Shown: positions 26,494 through 36,246, numbered from the stretch's first letter. The stretch: 64,000 nucleotides of DNA from Natrinema marinum (GCF_024296685.1 NZ_CP100763.1:2108001-2172000); one strand, 5' to 3'. The notes: generated from the sequence alone by a model not told the origin. Translations and numbers: made by a program.

Positions 26494-26760
26494 ATGGCGA
26501 GCCTTCGGACGTACGGCCTGATTTACGTGGCACTGATACTGCTAGCGACGGGGAAGTTCGTCTTCTTCCACTTCGACGGGATCTTCACCTATGGGATGGC
26601 CATCGGCGGAACGATGATTCTGGCGATCACCAAGACATCGCTCATCGCCGGCTACTTCCAGCACCTGAAAGACGAGCCCCGCTCGATCACTTACCTGATG
26701 CTCACCGCGGTGTTCATGGTCTTCCTGCTGACCCTCGCCGCGGGTTACTCGATCCAGTAA
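26494..26760 (+). CDS. Cytochrome c oxidase subunit IV-like protein
   Basis: An 88-residue membrane protein with three helices (about residues 4-25, 28-50 and 62-85) and the loop KTSLIAGYFQHLKDEPRS. This pattern, KxxLIxxYFMHLK-like between helices 2 and 3, is the prokaryotic oxidase subunit IV (CyoD/CoxD) signature. It stabilises the oxidase rather than binding cofactors. It is transcribed divergently from the 467-residue membrane protein with its own TATA box, so the locus has at least three transcription units. Confidence 0.85.
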   Translation: MASLRTYGLIYVALILLATGKFVFFHFDGIFTYGMAIGGTMILAITKTSLIAGYFQHLKDEPRSITYLMLTAVFMVFLLTLAAGYSIQ

Positions 26761-26884
26761 GCTCCTCTCGCCGCTTTTCACCCTCTGCTGTCGCTCGTCC
26801 GTCTATTCTGTTTGCTCGAAATCGAGCGAGAGCGTGACCTCGGTACTCGACTGCGGTCCGTTCGATCGGAAGCGAGACGCCCCG

Positions 26885-28351
26885 TCAGGTTAGCAACGCG
26901 AGCGTCTCGCGGGGGTCGACCAAGCCGCTGACCGTGACCATGACGCCCCAGATGCAGACGCCGAGCGCGATCACGCCGGCGAGAGTGGCGATCGTCGACA
27001 CGTAGGGAACGAGGACGAGCACGGCAGCGCCCATACCCGCGGCGACCAGGGAGACGAGCGCCACCGAGCGGGCGACCCGGACGTAGTCGAAGGCGACCTC
27101 GCGATACATCACGACGACGTTGACCGCCGTGTAGATGCCGAAGGTGACGACCGTCGCGAACGCCGCGCCCGGAACGCCAAAGCGGGGGATCAAGAGTACG
27201 TTGAGACCGGCGTTGGCGATGGAGGTGAGGCCCTTGGCGACCGCCCGGTCGGACGCCCGGCCCAGGTAGTCGAGACCGTTGGTTGTCACGTTGGTGACGC
27301 CCTGAAAGACGACGTAGACCGCCATCAACTGGAGGACGGGGGCGGCGCCGGCGTACGCCTCGCCGAACACCAGCCGGACGGCCGGATCGGCGACGAGGAT
27401 CAGGCCGACGGCCGCGGGGATGTAGAGCATGAGGACGTACTGTAGCGTCGACTCGTAGATCCGGGCGGCCTCCTCGAGCGCGTCGTTGGCCTTCTGCTCG
27501 CCGTAGGTCGGCGAGACGGAGAAACCGAGCGAGCCGGCGGGAACGAGGATGAACTCGGATATCTGCTTGCTGAGGACGTAGTAGCTCACCGCGAGGGGAT
27601 CGAGGAAGAAGCCGACGAGCACCGTGTCGATCCGATTGTCGATGACGCTGGCGCTGGTTGAGGCGGTCAAGGGGATACTGTACCGGAACATCCGGTTGCG
27701 GAGCGATTTGTCGCCGCCGCCGTCGTCGTGGGTCGCGTAGAACCGCCGGTAGAGGAAGATCAGCCCGACGAGCGCTGCGAAGGTCGCGCCGACCAGATAG
27801 CCGAGCATGGCACCGACGACGCCGAACCCGAGAAGGGTCAGGGCGACGACGAGGACGACGCGCGTGACGTTGGCGACGACGCTGAGGACCGCGCTGAGTT
27901 CGACCCGGTTGAACCCCTGAAAGAGCGTCTGCCCGTAGGAGTTCAGCGACTGAAAGACGAGGTAGACGCCGCCGACGAGCAGGGGTGTCGCCGCTTCGGG
28001 CGTATTGAGCAGGGCTGCAATCCGCTCGTGGCCGACCACCATCGTCCCGGTGACGACCGCGATCAACACCAGTCGGTAGCCGAACGACGTTCGGAGAATG
28101 TAGGGGATTTTCCCGTCGTCGGTCTCCTTGTACTCGGCGATGTAGCGCGCGGCGGAACGAGCGCTGCCGAGGTCGGTGAACATGCCCGCAACGCCGATGA
28201 CCGCGATCGCGAAGAACAGCAGTCCGTACTCGTCTGGCGTGAGCAGCGTCCGCGCGAGCAACAGCATCAACAGCCCGTTGGCGACGTTGGTGACGAGTCG
28301 CGCCCCCAGCGTCGCCTTGAAGCCGTCGACGATCCGCTCAGTGACCGACAT
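26885..28351 (-). CDS. Oligosaccharide flippase (MOP/polysaccharide transporter family)
   Basis: A 488-residue membrane protein with about 14 helices in the Wzx/RfbX-like pattern. Recognisable points are the N-terminal FKATLGARLVTNVANGLLMLL, the RSAARYIAEYKETD loop after helix 2, and LSKQISEFILVPAGSLGFSVSP in the middle. These proteins flip lipid-linked glycans across the membrane, for S-layer N-glycosylation or surface polysaccharide. No glycosyltransferases lie beside it here, so its glycan is unknown. Isolated between the oxidase locus and a flavin reductase. Confidence 0.85.
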   Translation of the reverse strand: MSVTERIVDGFKATLGARLVTNVANGLLMLLLARTLLTPDEYGLLFFAIAVIGVAGMFTDLGSARSAARYIAEYKETDDGKIPYILRTSFGYRLVLIAVVTGTMVVGHERIAALLNTPEAATPLLVGGVYLVFQSLNSYGQTLFQGFNRVELSAVLSVVANVTRVVLVVALTLLGFGVVGAMLGYLVGATFAALVGLIFLYRRFYATHDDGGGDKSLRNRMFRYSIPLTASTSASVIDNRIDTVLVGFFLDPLAVSYYVLSKQISEFILVPAGSLGFSVSPTYGEQKANDALEEAARIYESTLQYVLMLYIPAAVGLILVADPAVRLVFGEAYAGAAPVLQLMAVYVVFQGVTNVTTNGLDYLGRASDRAVAKGLTSIANAGLNVLLIPRFGVPGAAFATVVTFGIYTAVNVVVMYREVAFDYVRVARSVALVSLVAAGMGAAVLVLVPYVSTIATLAGVIALGVCIWGVMVTVSGLVDPRETLALLT

Positions 28352-28730
28352 CGATCCTAGTGAGCACCGAGGCGGTCGGACGGCCGCGACGCCCCGACAG
28401 CGTCGACTCCGCGCTCGCGACTCGAGAGAGCGCCGACGGACGGACCGGTCGGTATCGACGGGAGGACACGTTCCTGATCACTGGGCTGACGGTCACGGAC
28501 TGACGACATTGTTATCGCCCACCTACCCCGAATCGGACCTCGACGGGCAGCCGAAAGGATGCCGTAACCGGCGGCCGTCGTCCGTCTCCGTCGACTGAGG
28601 GCGACCGGGTTCGACGGTCGCGGAGTTTCACGTTTCGGGGTCGTCCGCGGACGCCAACGTTCCCGCGACCGAGACAGTCGTCGAGCGTAGCACTGACCGT
28701 TTTCCGTTCGATTCGCGTACGTCTACCCAG
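28352..28730. other. 379-base intergenic region without a visible gene
   Basis: Divergent spacer between the flippase and the flavin reductase. I see no convincing short gene, repeat or RNA structure. It must hold both promoters, but neither has a strong TATA box. Confidence 0.4.
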
Positions 28731-29372
28731 ATGACGCGGACAGCCACGATCGTCGACACGTACCGGCTCGCACCGGAGGTCAAGGGATTCCGCCTCCGCG
28801 TCCCCGGCGAGGAACTCGCGTTCGATCCCGGGCAGCACACCACCGTTCGGTTCGACGCCGACGGGAAGGAGGTCGTCCGCCCGTACAGTCCGACGACCCT
28901 CCCCGGCACCGACGAGATCGAGATCGGCGAGTTCGAGGGGAACCTCTCCCTCGAGGAGCCCGACCGCGATATCGCTCTGCTCGCGAGTGGGACCGGCCTC
29001 ACGCCGTTGCTCTCGATCCTCCGGCAGTACGCCCGCGACGGCAGCGGCGACGCGCACCTCGTCTTCGGCGAGCGGACGGCCGACTCGATCTTCCACCGGA
29101 GCACGCTCAACGAGCTGGCCGCAACGTACGACTCCGTTACGGTGACCTACACCCTGTCGGACCCCGGGTGGGACTGGCTCGATCGCGCCGGCTACGTCCA
29201 AGAGCACGTAGAAGACCTCTTCGACGGGTTCGAAGAGCGGGATTGCTACGTCTGCGGTGTCCCGGCGATGGTCGTCGAGACGACCGAGCGGCTCCGGGAG
29301 CTGGGCGCCCCCGACGAACGGATCCACAGCGAGGGGTGGGAATCGGACGCGGCCGCCGACGAGCGAGACTGA
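28731..29372 (+). CDS. FAD/NAD-binding oxidoreductase (ferredoxin reductase superfamily)
   Basis: A 213-residue flavoprotein. The FAD-binding barrel has RPYSPTTLP (residues ~43-51), the RxYS motif that binds FAD phosphate and isoalloxazine. The nucleotide-binding half has GTGLTPLLSIL (~88-98), HLVFGERTADSIFH and, near the C-terminus, CYVCGVPAMVVET, typical of ferredoxin-NADP reductase relatives. The FAD domain is short, and no [2Fe-2S] domain is attached, so the electron acceptor is a separate protein. It is followed 137 nt later by the antiporter gene on the same strand. Confidence 0.85.
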   Translation: MTRTATIVDTYRLAPEVKGFRLRVPGEELAFDPGQHTTVRFDADGKEVVRPYSPTTLPGTDEIEIGEFEGNLSLEEPDRDIALLASGTGLTPLLSILRQYARDGSGDAHLVFGERTADSIFHRSTLNELAATYDSVTVTYTLSDPGWDWLDRAGYVQEHVEDLFDGFEERDCYVCGVPAMVVETTERLRELGAPDERIHSEGWESDAAADERD

Positions 29373-29509
29373 GCGAGGGAGTGGACTCGTCGGCGACGCA
29401 TCGGTCGCTCGAGCGGGCGCAGAACACGCAGGCCGAACCTCCTACTGTCCGTGATAGAAAGGTTACGACGGGACCGCTCTCGAGCGGACATCGGTCCGCG
29501 GTCGGAAGC

Positions 29510-30796
29510 ATGGAAGCGCTGAACATCGCATTGGTCACGATCGGGACGCTGACGCTGGTCCTCAGCCTCGTCTCCGGATTGCTCCAGGACAGGGCGTACC
29601 TCCCGTCCGAGCCGATGGCAGCGGCGACCCTCGGCGTCGTGCTCGGCCCGATCGGCCTGAACCTCCTCCACCTCGAGGGTTTCGACGACCCGTTTCTCGT
29701 CTTAGAACAGTTCGCCCGGATCACGGTTGGGCTCGCCGTCATGGCGGCCGCGCTCAGGCTCCCGAGCGGGTACGTTTCGGACAACGACCGAGGAATGGCG
29801 GCGGTCCTCGTCCCGGGAATGGTCGCCAAGTGGCTCGTCAGCAGCGCCCTCGTGTACGCGCTCGTGGGCGTCCCGGTCTGGATCGCACTCCTCATCGGCG
29901 CAGTCGTCACGCCCACCGATCCGGTGCTGGCCGGAACGATCGTCACCGGTAACGCCGCAGAGCGGTACATCCCGGAATCGATTCGGAACCTCCTGACCGC
30001 CGAATCGGGAGCCAACGACGGCCTTGCGTACCCGCTCGTCTTCCTCCCACTGTTGGTGCTCCAGCATCCGCTCGATCGGGCGCTCACCGATTGGGCGCTC
30101 GGAGCGCTCCTCTGGGGGGTCGGCGCGGCCGTCGCCATCGGTGCAGCCGTCGGTGCAACCGCCGGCTGGATCGAGCGCCAATCCAGCGAACACGCCTTCC
30201 TCGAGGAGTCGTCGCTGTTGAGCGTCACCGTCGCGTTCACGTTCGCCGTCCTCGGGGGCGTCAAGCTACTCGGCAGCGACGGCATCCTCGCAGTCTTCGT
30301 CGCCGGATTGCTGTTCAATCGCTTCGCCGAGTCGACCGACGAGATCGACGAACAGAAGGTCCAAGAGACGGTGCTCCGCCTGTTCACCTTCCCGATCTTC
30401 GTCCTCTTCGGGCTGGTGATTCCCTGGAAGCAGTGGCTCGAGCTCGGGTGGTCGGGTGTGGCGCTCGCGGCCAGCATTCTCCTCCTGCGACGCACGCCGA
30501 TGATGCTCGTGTTCGACCGGTTCGTCGACGATGTCGACGCCCGCGGCGCGGTCTTCGCGGGCTGGTTCGGCCCGATCGGCATCGCGGCCATCTTCTACGC
30601 GACCGTCGCCCACCGCGTTCTGGGCACCGAGATCGTCTGGAGCGTGACCAGCCTCGTCGTCGCGAGTTCGATCCTCGTCCACGGCCTCACGGCGACGCCG
30701 CTGACGAAGCTGTACGGCCACGCGATGGACGAAAACCACCGCCAATCGGAGGATACCGACCGCTCCGACTCGTCGTCCGCGTTCGCCGACGGGTGA
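29510..30796 (+). CDS. Na+/H+ antiporter of the CPA1 (NhaP-like) family
   Basis: A 428-residue transporter with about 12-13 membrane helices. Signature segments are VVTPTDPVLAGTI in helix 5 and TAESGANDGLAYP in helix 6; the paired acidic residues there bind Na+ and protons in NhaP-type exchangers. The C-terminal tail is short and acidic (HAMDENHRQSEDTDR). I chose the ATG at 29510, which begins the first helix; the open frame continues upstream into the flavin reductase without similarity. In a salt-loving archaeon it would export Na+ using the proton gradient. Confidence 0.88.
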   Translation: MEALNIALVTIGTLTLVLSLVSGLLQDRAYLPSEPMAAATLGVVLGPIGLNLLHLEGFDDPFLVLEQFARITVGLAVMAAALRLPSGYVSDNDRGMAAVLVPGMVAKWLVSSALVYALVGVPVWIALLIGAVVTPTDPVLAGTIVTGNAAERYIPESIRNLLTAESGANDGLAYPLVFLPLLVLQHPLDRALTDWALGALLWGVGAAVAIGAAVGATAGWIERQSSEHAFLEESSLLSVTVAFTFAVLGGVKLLGSDGILAVFVAGLLFNRFAESTDEIDEQKVQETVLRLFTFPIFVLFGLVIPWKQWLELGWSGVALAASILLLRRTPMMLVFDRFVDDVDARGAVFAGWFGPIGIAAIFYATVAHRVLGTEIVWSVTSLVVASSILVHGLTATPLTKLYGHAMDENHRQSEDTDRSDSSSAFADG

Positions 30797-30913
30797 GGCG
30801 GGCGATCGGGCCGAGTTCGATGCACGCTCCTCGAGCGTCCAGCTCTTCGAGAAACGAGCGGCAGAAAGAAGATCGAACGAGCGACAGGGACGCGCAGGTA
30901 CTGCTCGGACGCG

Positions 30914-32374
30914 TTACTCGTTGCCGAACATCTGGCGCATCATCGGATGCATCTCCATGAGCTGTTCCTCGGCGATCTCCTCGTACAGCTTGTACGTGAT
31001 CGAGACCGCGAGCAGCAGGCCCGTCCCGGAGACGTTCCCGATGGTGCCGAGCATGTTGGCCCAGACGGCCAGCAGCCCGACGAGCGCGCCGCCGATGACG
31101 GTCACCTGCGGGATATACCGCTCCATGACCTTCTCGATGACGCCGACGTTCTGTCGGAAGCCGGGGATCTGCATCCCGGAGTTCTGGATCTGTTTCGCCG
31201 TCGATTCGGGACCCATGTCCGTCGTCTCGACCCAGAAGATGGCGAAGATCGCACCGCCGACGACCATGAACGTGACGTCGATGCCGATGCGGATCATCAC
31301 CTGCCACCACTCCTGGGCGACGTTCGCCGTCCACCACATCCAGTCCCGCGGCGAGTAGATCGGCGCGAGATAGTAGAACAGCCCGCCGGTGGGCTGGCCT
31401 TGTGAGTAGACACCGAGCCAACTGGGCATGCTCGCCAGCTGACGGTTCAGAATCTGGCCCATGAACTGGACGTTCGCCTGCACTGCGCGAACGAGGATCA
31501 TCGGCAGGACGCTCGCGTAAATGAGCTTCACGGGGAAGCGACCGCGTGCGCCCTTCACTCGAGCGTGGCTCAACGGGATCTCGACACGGACCGACTCCGC
31601 GTAGACGACGATCCCGAAGATGAGCAGCGTCGTCAGCAGGGCGATGATGTGCCCCTGGTTGATGAGCAGCGCCTGCAGCCCTTCGCCGGAGATGATCGAG
31701 CCGACTTCAACCTGGCCCGTCAGAATGCGGTACCAGTCGAAGAAGAACCCGCCGGCCGCGGGCTGAATGAACCCGGTGACCAGACGTTGGCTCACACCGG
31801 CGATGATGAACAGGCCGATCCCGCTGCCGACGCCCCATTTGCTGACGACCTCGTCCATGTAGAGGATGAGGACGCCACCGATGAAGATCTGGGCGAAGAT
31901 CAGCAACTGGACCTGCGTCTGCCCGAGGGCGAGTCCCCCGAGTTGCAGCGACGACTGGGCTGGCAGGAAGCCGCCGGCGAACACCATCGGCAGTCCGGTC
32001 AGGATCACCATCAGGACGACCAGCACTTTCTGGAGACCCTGATAGAGGACCTGATCACGCGGGTCGTCCGTGTCGAGCCCGAGCAGGTTCGCCCCGCCGA
32101 GCAGCTGTAAGACGATGCTCGCGGTGACGATCGGTCCGATACCGACCTGCAGCACCGACCCCTGAGAGCCGGCGAGGATCGCGCGGAACTGCCCGAAGAG
32201 GTCGTTCGCCCCGCCCGACTGCAGACCGAACAGCGTGACGTTCGTCAGGAAGAAGTACAACATGAGGATGCCCGCCGTCCACATTAGCTTGCGCTTGAAG
32301 GGGACGTGCCCCTCCGGACGGCGCACTGCTGGCATCCGCGTCAAGACCGGTTCAGCGGCTTCCTTCCATCCCAT
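30914..32374 (-). CDS. secY: Protein translocase subunit SecY
   Basis: A 486-residue Sec61alpha/SecY protein forming the membrane channel for Sec export and membrane insertion. Ten helices; the N-terminal amphipathic helix MGWKEAAEPVLTRMP and FKRKLMWTAGILMLYFFL (helix 1) are characteristic, and the plug region lies near GLQSGGANDLFGQF. A large extracytoplasmic loop (VYSQGQPTGGLFYYLAPIYSP) is present as in other archaea. It is the last of the long minus-strand ribosomal run, 3 nt after rpl15, and the next conserved gene adk lies 13 kb away. Confidence 0.95.
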   Translation of the reverse strand: MGWKEAAEPVLTRMPAVRRPEGHVPFKRKLMWTAGILMLYFFLTNVTLFGLQSGGANDLFGQFRAILAGSQGSVLQVGIGPIVTASIVLQLLGGANLLGLDTDDPRDQVLYQGLQKVLVVLMVILTGLPMVFAGGFLPAQSSLQLGGLALGQTQVQLLIFAQIFIGGVLILYMDEVVSKWGVGSGIGLFIIAGVSQRLVTGFIQPAAGGFFFDWYRILTGQVEVGSIISGEGLQALLINQGHIIALLTTLLIFGIVVYAESVRVEIPLSHARVKGARGRFPVKLIYASVLPMILVRAVQANVQFMGQILNRQLASMPSWLGVYSQGQPTGGLFYYLAPIYSPRDWMWWTANVAQEWWQVMIRIGIDVTFMVVGGAIFAIFWVETTDMGPESTAKQIQNSGMQIPGFRQNVGVIEKVMERYIPQVTVIGGALVGLLAVWANMLGTIGNVSGTGLLLAVSITYKLYEEIAEEQLMEMHPMMRQMFGNE

Positions 32375-32377
32375 AGG

Positions 32378-32875
32378 TTATTCCTCGTCCTGTTCAGCGT
32401 CGGCTTCGGCCTCGTCCTCGGCCGCCCGCTCCTCGCCGCGCTCGGAGAGAACCGCCTCGCCGCCAGCGGCCTCGAGTTTCTCTTCCGCTGCGTCGGAGAA
32501 GGCGTCCGCGGTGACGGTCAGTTCGTTGCGAACCTGCCCCGAGCCGAGGACCTTGACGACGTCGACCTCGTGGCCGTCCTCGACGATATCGCGCGCGTCG
32601 AGTTCGTAGCCGCCGTCGGTCTCCTCGGCGAGGTCGTCGGCGACGTAGAGGATCGCGTCCTCGTCGAGTTTCTGGACGTCGATCTCGGCGACATCCTCGC
32701 GGATGTCGTGCGGTCGCTTGAAGCCGTGTTTGCCCTTCGGTTCGTAGTTGTGGAACTCGTGTTTGCTGCGCCCGGCACGGCCGCGTCCACCGCGGTGGCC
32801 CGCACCGCGTCGATTCTTGTGGGAACCGCCGCTGTGGGTCCGCGAGCCGCGCTGGCGTCGTTTTTTGCTCGTCAT
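32378..32875 (-). CDS. rpl15: 50S ribosomal protein uL15
   Basis: A 165-residue large-subunit protein. The basic N-terminus KKRRQRGSRTHSGGSHKNRRG with its Gly/Arg-rich stretch is the family signature and threads into 23S rRNA; the body has VVKVLGSG near residue 118. The tail is highly acidic (EERAAEDEAEADAEQDEE), a halophilic adaptation. Lies between rpl30 (2-nt gap) and secY. Confidence 0.95.
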   Translation of the reverse strand: MTSKKRRQRGSRTHSGGSHKNRRGAGHRGGRGRAGRSKHEFHNYEPKGKHGFKRPHDIREDVAEIDVQKLDEDAILYVADDLAEETDGGYELDARDIVEDGHEVDVVKVLGSGQVRNELTVTADAFSDAAEEKLEAAGGEAVLSERGEERAAEDEAEADAEQDEE

Positions 32876-32877
32876 GG

Positions 32878-33345
32878 TTATCGCATCGATTCTAGCAGGT
32901 CGTTAATCTGCCCCGTTGTATGCTTTCCGAGTTGGCCGCCCTCGACGGTCGGCTTCTTGATACCGTCGTGACCTCCCCGCGGCGGGTGAAGTCGAAGCGT
33001 CGGTGACAGTCCCTCGTCACGAAGCGTCGTCTCCTCCGCGAGGAGCGCCTCGGCAAGGCCGCCGAAATCGTCGTACTCGGTGTGCTCGGCGAGCCACTCC
33101 TCGTCGACGTCCGCCTGCTTGCCCTCGAGGGGCTCCGCTCGCTTCGCGAGCAGGGTCTCGAGCACGTCGGCATCGGGCTCGCCGACGGCGACGTAGTCGT
33201 TGACCTTCGCGATCATCCCCTCGTACGCATCGGTCTCGGGGACGAGCGTGCAGTGGTTGACGTTGTGGATGTTAAGCATCGACAGGGTGTCCTGAACGTC
33301 TTCCTGTCGATTCACTTCGCCGCGAATCTGGACGATCGCCTTCAT
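32878..33345 (-). CDS. rpl30: 50S ribosomal protein uL30
   Basis: A 155-residue archaeal-type uL30, longer than the ~60-residue bacterial form. The N-terminal ferredoxin-like core reads KAIVQIRGEVNRQEDVQDTL with LNIHNVNHCTLVPETD; the C-terminal extension has LHPPRGGHDGIKKP and is shared with eukaryotic L7. A GTG one codon upstream is possible; I prefer the ATG at 33343-33345 because it overlaps the rps5 stop as TGATG. Confidence 0.94.
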   Translation of the reverse strand: MKAIVQIRGEVNRQEDVQDTLSMLNIHNVNHCTLVPETDAYEGMIAKVNDYVAVGEPDADVLETLLAKRAEPLEGKQADVDEEWLAEHTEYDDFGGLAEALLAEETTLRDEGLSPTLRLHPPRGGHDGIKKPTVEGGQLGKHTTGQINDLLESMR

Positions 33346-34001
33346 CACTCGCTCACCTCGGCACCCTCGCTGCCGCGATTCCGGCGCGGCCGGCGCGACT
33401 GAGAGGCGTTCTCGAGGGCGTTGAACGTCGCCTTCGCCAGGTTCACCGTCGTTCGGGTGTTGCCGTGGCTCTTGGTCCAGGCGTTCTCGATGCCTGCCAA
33501 CTCGAGGACGTGCCGGACGGTGTCACTGGCGGCCAGCCCGAGCCCTTCGGGGGCGGGGATGACCTCGACCTCGACGGAGCCGGCCTTGCCGGTCGTCCGT
33601 CGGGTCAGCGAGTGGGGCCGGTCCGAACGGTCCTCCCAGGACCCCGATCCGCGGGGCACCTGGATCATGTTCAGCTTCGCGATACCGATCGCCTTCTGGA
33701 TGGCAGAGCCGACCTGATCGTCTCGGCCTTCGGCGTAGCCGATGAAGCCGTCGCGGTTGCCGACGGCGACGACACAGCGGAACTTCACGCGTCGTCCGGA
33801 GTCGGTCATCCGCTGGACCATGTTGATGTCCAGCACCTCGTCTTCCAGTCCGGGAAGGAGCTGGTCGACGAGTTCGGGCTCCTTCAACGGGAGGCCCGAG
33901 TTGAGGGCGGTCTCCATATCGTCGATCTCGCCCTCTTGGACCATCCGACCGAGACGGGTGACGGGTTCCCATCCACTGTCGTTGTAGTTGTTTCCACTCA
34001 T
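33345..34001 (-). CDS. rps5: 30S ribosomal protein uS5
   Basis: A 218-residue small-subunit protein important for decoding accuracy. The double-stranded RNA-binding N-terminal domain contains [22 protein letters not shown] (about residues 69-90), and the C-terminal domain has [20 protein letters not shown], both strongly conserved. Its stop shares a base with the rpl30 start, and its start overlaps the rpl18 stop by 4 nt. Confidence 0.95.
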   Translation of the reverse strand: MSGNNYNDSGWEPVTRLGRMVQEGEIDDMETALNSGLPLKEPELVDQLLPGLEDEVLDINMVQRMTDSGRRVKFRCVVAVGNRDGFIGYAEGRDDQVGSAIQKAIGIAKLNMIQVPRGSGSWEDRSDRPHSLTRRTTGKAGSVEVEVIPAPEGLGLAASDTVRHVLELAGIENAWTKSHGNTRTTVNLAKATFNALENASQSRRPRRNRGSEGAEVSE

Positions 34002-34546
34002 TCGAGAATCGCCTCTCGTACCTCGTCGAAGTGTTCGGGTAGTTCGGTCGCGTCGAACTCGCCGCTGTACAGCGACTCGTCTAACTGTTCGGCGTACTCG
34101 GCGATGTGTTCGCCGCGGGTACGCGACCAGTCAGCCAGCACGCTGTCGTTGTGCGGGATCTCGAGGCCGGCGTCGATGGCCCCTTCCTGCACCGCGAACA
34201 CCTTGTTGCCGGGCGTGGCCGTGTTGAGGCCGATGTCGAGGACCGCTTCCTCGAGACCAGCCTCGACGGCTCGTGTGCCGGCCAGCAGGCCGGTCAGGTA
34301 CGCCGCGGAGATGTTGCTCGTGGGAGCGTCCCAGCCGTACTCTGCGAGATCGCTCGAGTGTGCGCTCGCGAGCGTCTCGTCGCCCTGTGGTCCGGGAGTG
34401 ATCAGCTGCGCCGTAGTGTGCTTGTTGCTCTTGCGAGCGACGAGGCGGGGCTTGCCCGATTTCAGCAGGCGCAACCTCTGGTGGTAGTCCGTCCGGACCT
34501 CACGGCGACGCCGCATCGGTACTTTGTATCGTGGTCCTGTCGCCAT
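33998..34546 (-). CDS. rpl18: 50S ribosomal protein uL18
   Basis: A 182-residue archaeal uL18 that binds 5S rRNA. Visible signatures: [28 protein letters not shown] at the start (given here only as a landmark from residues 1-28, [14 protein letters not shown] being the core), [10 protein letters not shown] and the [10 protein letters not shown] segment. Overlaps rps5 by 4 nt and meets the rpl19e stop at one base. Confidence 0.95.
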   Translation of the reverse strand: MATGPRYKVPMRRRREVRTDYHQRLRLLKSGKPRLVARKSNKHTTAQLITPGPQGDETLASAHSSDLAEYGWDAPTSNISAAYLTGLLAGTRAVEAGLEEAVLDIGLNTATPGNKVFAVQEGAIDAGLEIPHNDSVLADWSRTRGEHIAEYAEQLDESLYSGEFDATELPEHFDEVREAILE

Positions 34547-34995
34547 TATTGGTCACCGTAGTTGTCGTCGATGTAGTTCAACAGGTACCGGACGCTGCGG
34601 AACTCCCCGCCGCCAGCCTTCTTGTAGAGCTCGCGGTACTGCGTGGGCGTCAGCTCGCCCTTGTCGCGGAGTTCGCGCAGCTTCCGTCGCTGTGCGCGGA
34701 TCTTGTTCTGCCACTCCTCTTTCTCGTTCTGGCGTGCGCCTTTCTTGCCGCGGCGCTTGCCCTGGCCCTTCTGGTGGCCGTATGCGCGTTTCTCGTTGCG
34801 CTCGCGGGCGCGACCGCGGGAGTTGCCCGACGAGTCGGCCGCCCGAATGCGACCCTCGTCGACCAGTTCGCGGATCTCGTCGCGAGTGATCGCTTCGGCG
34901 ATGTCGCCCTGGGCGTCGGGGTCGAGCCAGACGCGGTTCTTGCCGACGTCCAAGACGTCGGCAGCCAGTCGCTTCTGTGCGGAGAGATCAGTCAT
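34546..34995 (-). CDS. rpl19e: 50S ribosomal protein eL19
   Basis: A 149-residue archaeal/eukaryotic-specific large-subunit protein. It has the conserved start [20 protein letters not shown], the basic [11 protein letters not shown]...RRGKKGARQ helix region, and the C-terminal helix [18 protein letters not shown]. Overlaps the eL32 gene by 8 nt at its start. Confidence 0.95.
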   Translation of the reverse strand: MTDLSAQKRLAADVLDVGKNRVWLDPDAQGDIAEAITRDEIRELVDEGRIRAADSSGNSRGRARERNEKRAYGHQKGQGKRRGKKGARQNEKEEWQNKIRAQRRKLRELRDKGELTPTQYRELYKKAGGGEFRSVRYLLNYIDDNYGDQ

Positions 34996-35707
34996 CTGCT
35001 TCCACCTCGACTTCCTCGTAGGTCGGGTTCAGGACGCGGACGCCCTGTTCCTCGGCCTGTTCTTCGATACGTTCGCGCTTGCGCGCACCGACCGCCGAGG
35101 CGATCCGAACCGCCTCGCGGTCGCCGTCGACGCCCTCGAGGTCGTCGAGATTTTCGACGTAGACCTCCTCGAAGCCGCTCGGGTGTTTGCCTCGGACGGC
35201 CGTCGGCGTTCGGTAGCCGGCCTGGACTTTCGGGCCCTTGCCCTTGACGCCGCGGCGCTGCTTGGACAGCGTACCGCGGGGCCGACGCCAGGATTCCGGC
35301 GTCCGCTTTTTCTTGTGGTAGTCCTGCCGGTTGAACTGCGGTTTCCCCTCGCTTTTCCGCCGAGCGAGGAGTCGCTCCTCGTTCTCGGAGAGGTCGGGCG
35401 TCTTCTCGGTCAGCCCGCGGGGCTGCAGTTCGGTCTCGACGTCTTCGGCGGGTTCCTCCGCTTCCTCGGCGCCCTCGTCCTCGATCTCGGCCTCGGTCTC
35501 CTCGGTGACCTCGAGGTCACCGACGTCGGCTTTGATGCGGGCCGCGAGCGCGTTCCCGATGCCCTCTGCATCGGCCAGGTCGTCCTGGTCGGCTTCCTTG
35601 ACGTCCTCGATGGACTCGAAGCCGGCCTCGCGCAGGGCCTCGGCCTTGCTCTCGCCGACGCCGCTGATGTCCTCGAGCGTCTGTGGGTCGTCGTTGTCGT
35701 CTGCCAT
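34988..35707 (-). CDS. rpl32e: 50S ribosomal protein eL32 with an N-terminal helix-hairpin-helix extension
   Basis: A 239-residue protein. The eL32 core lies in the C-terminal ~130 residues ([21 protein letters not shown] and [15 protein letters not shown]). The N-terminal ~100 residues are not ribosomal in other domains: they contain a helix-hairpin-helix pair ([20 protein letters not shown] and [18 protein letters not shown]) followed by a Glu-rich linker. Such extensions are known in haloarchaeal L32e and may contact nucleic acid or be flexible. Located 3 nt after rpl6. Confidence 0.94.
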   Translation of the reverse strand: MADDNDDPQTLEDISGVGESKAEALREAGFESIEDVKEADQDDLADAEGIGNALAARIKADVGDLEVTEETEAEIEDEGAEEAEEPAEDVETELQPRGLTEKTPDLSENEERLLARRKSEGKPQFNRQDYHKKKRTPESWRRPRGTLSKQRRGVKGKGPKVQAGYRTPTAVRGKHPSGFEEVYVENLDDLEGVDGDREAVRIASAVGARKRERIEEQAEEQGVRVLNPTYEEVEVEADD

Positions 35708-35710
35708 CTA

Positions 35711-36244
35711 TCAGACACCTCCTTTGGCGGGTTTGTTGGTGATGTAGACCCCGTCCTGGAAGATGCGGGTGTCCTTGCCGCTGACCTTGGTCAGCTGCTC
35801 GATGTCAGCTGCCGTCTGCCCGACGTGGTCTTTGTTCGGGCCGGAGAGGACGAGCTGCTCGTCGTCGACGCTGACCTCGGTGTCACCGTGGATAGTCGTT
35901 CGTCGCGGTGCCTTTTCGCCGAGGAAGTTCTCGATGACGACTTCCTCACCCTCCACGCGGACCTGCATCGGGAAGTGAGAGTAGAAGACCTCCATCTCGT
36001 ACTCCCAGCCCGCGGTCACGCCGTGGAAGGCATTGGTGATGTGGCTCTCGAAGGTGCCGACGGTCGAGTTCGTCTTCGCGTCCTCGGCGTCGCTTTCGAT
36101 GACCACCTGGTCGTCGTCGACCTCGACGATCACGTCGGGGTACCAGAGGCGGCGCGTAACGCTGCCTTCCGGCCCTTCGACGGTCACGTCGAACCGATCG
36201 ACCTCGACGGTTACGTTTTCGGGAATTTCCAGTTCGACTCGCAT
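35711..36244 (-). CDS. rpl6: 50S ribosomal protein uL6
   Basis: A 177-residue protein with the two uL6 repeats. It begins VELEIPENVTVEVDRFDVTVEGPEG, has MEVFYSHFPMQVRVEG in the middle and ends with the conserved rRNA-binding segment TRIFQDGVYITNKPAKGG. Lies between rps8 (2-nt gap) and rpl32e. Confidence 0.95.
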   Translation of the reverse strand: MRVELEIPENVTVEVDRFDVTVEGPEGSVTRRLWYPDVIVEVDDDQVVIESDAEDAKTNSTVGTFESHITNAFHGVTAGWEYEMEVFYSHFPMQVRVEGEEVVIENFLGEKAPRRTTIHGDTEVSVDDEQLVLSGPNKDHVGQTAADIEQLTKVSGKDTRIFQDGVYITNKPAKGGV

Positions 36245-36246
36245 TG

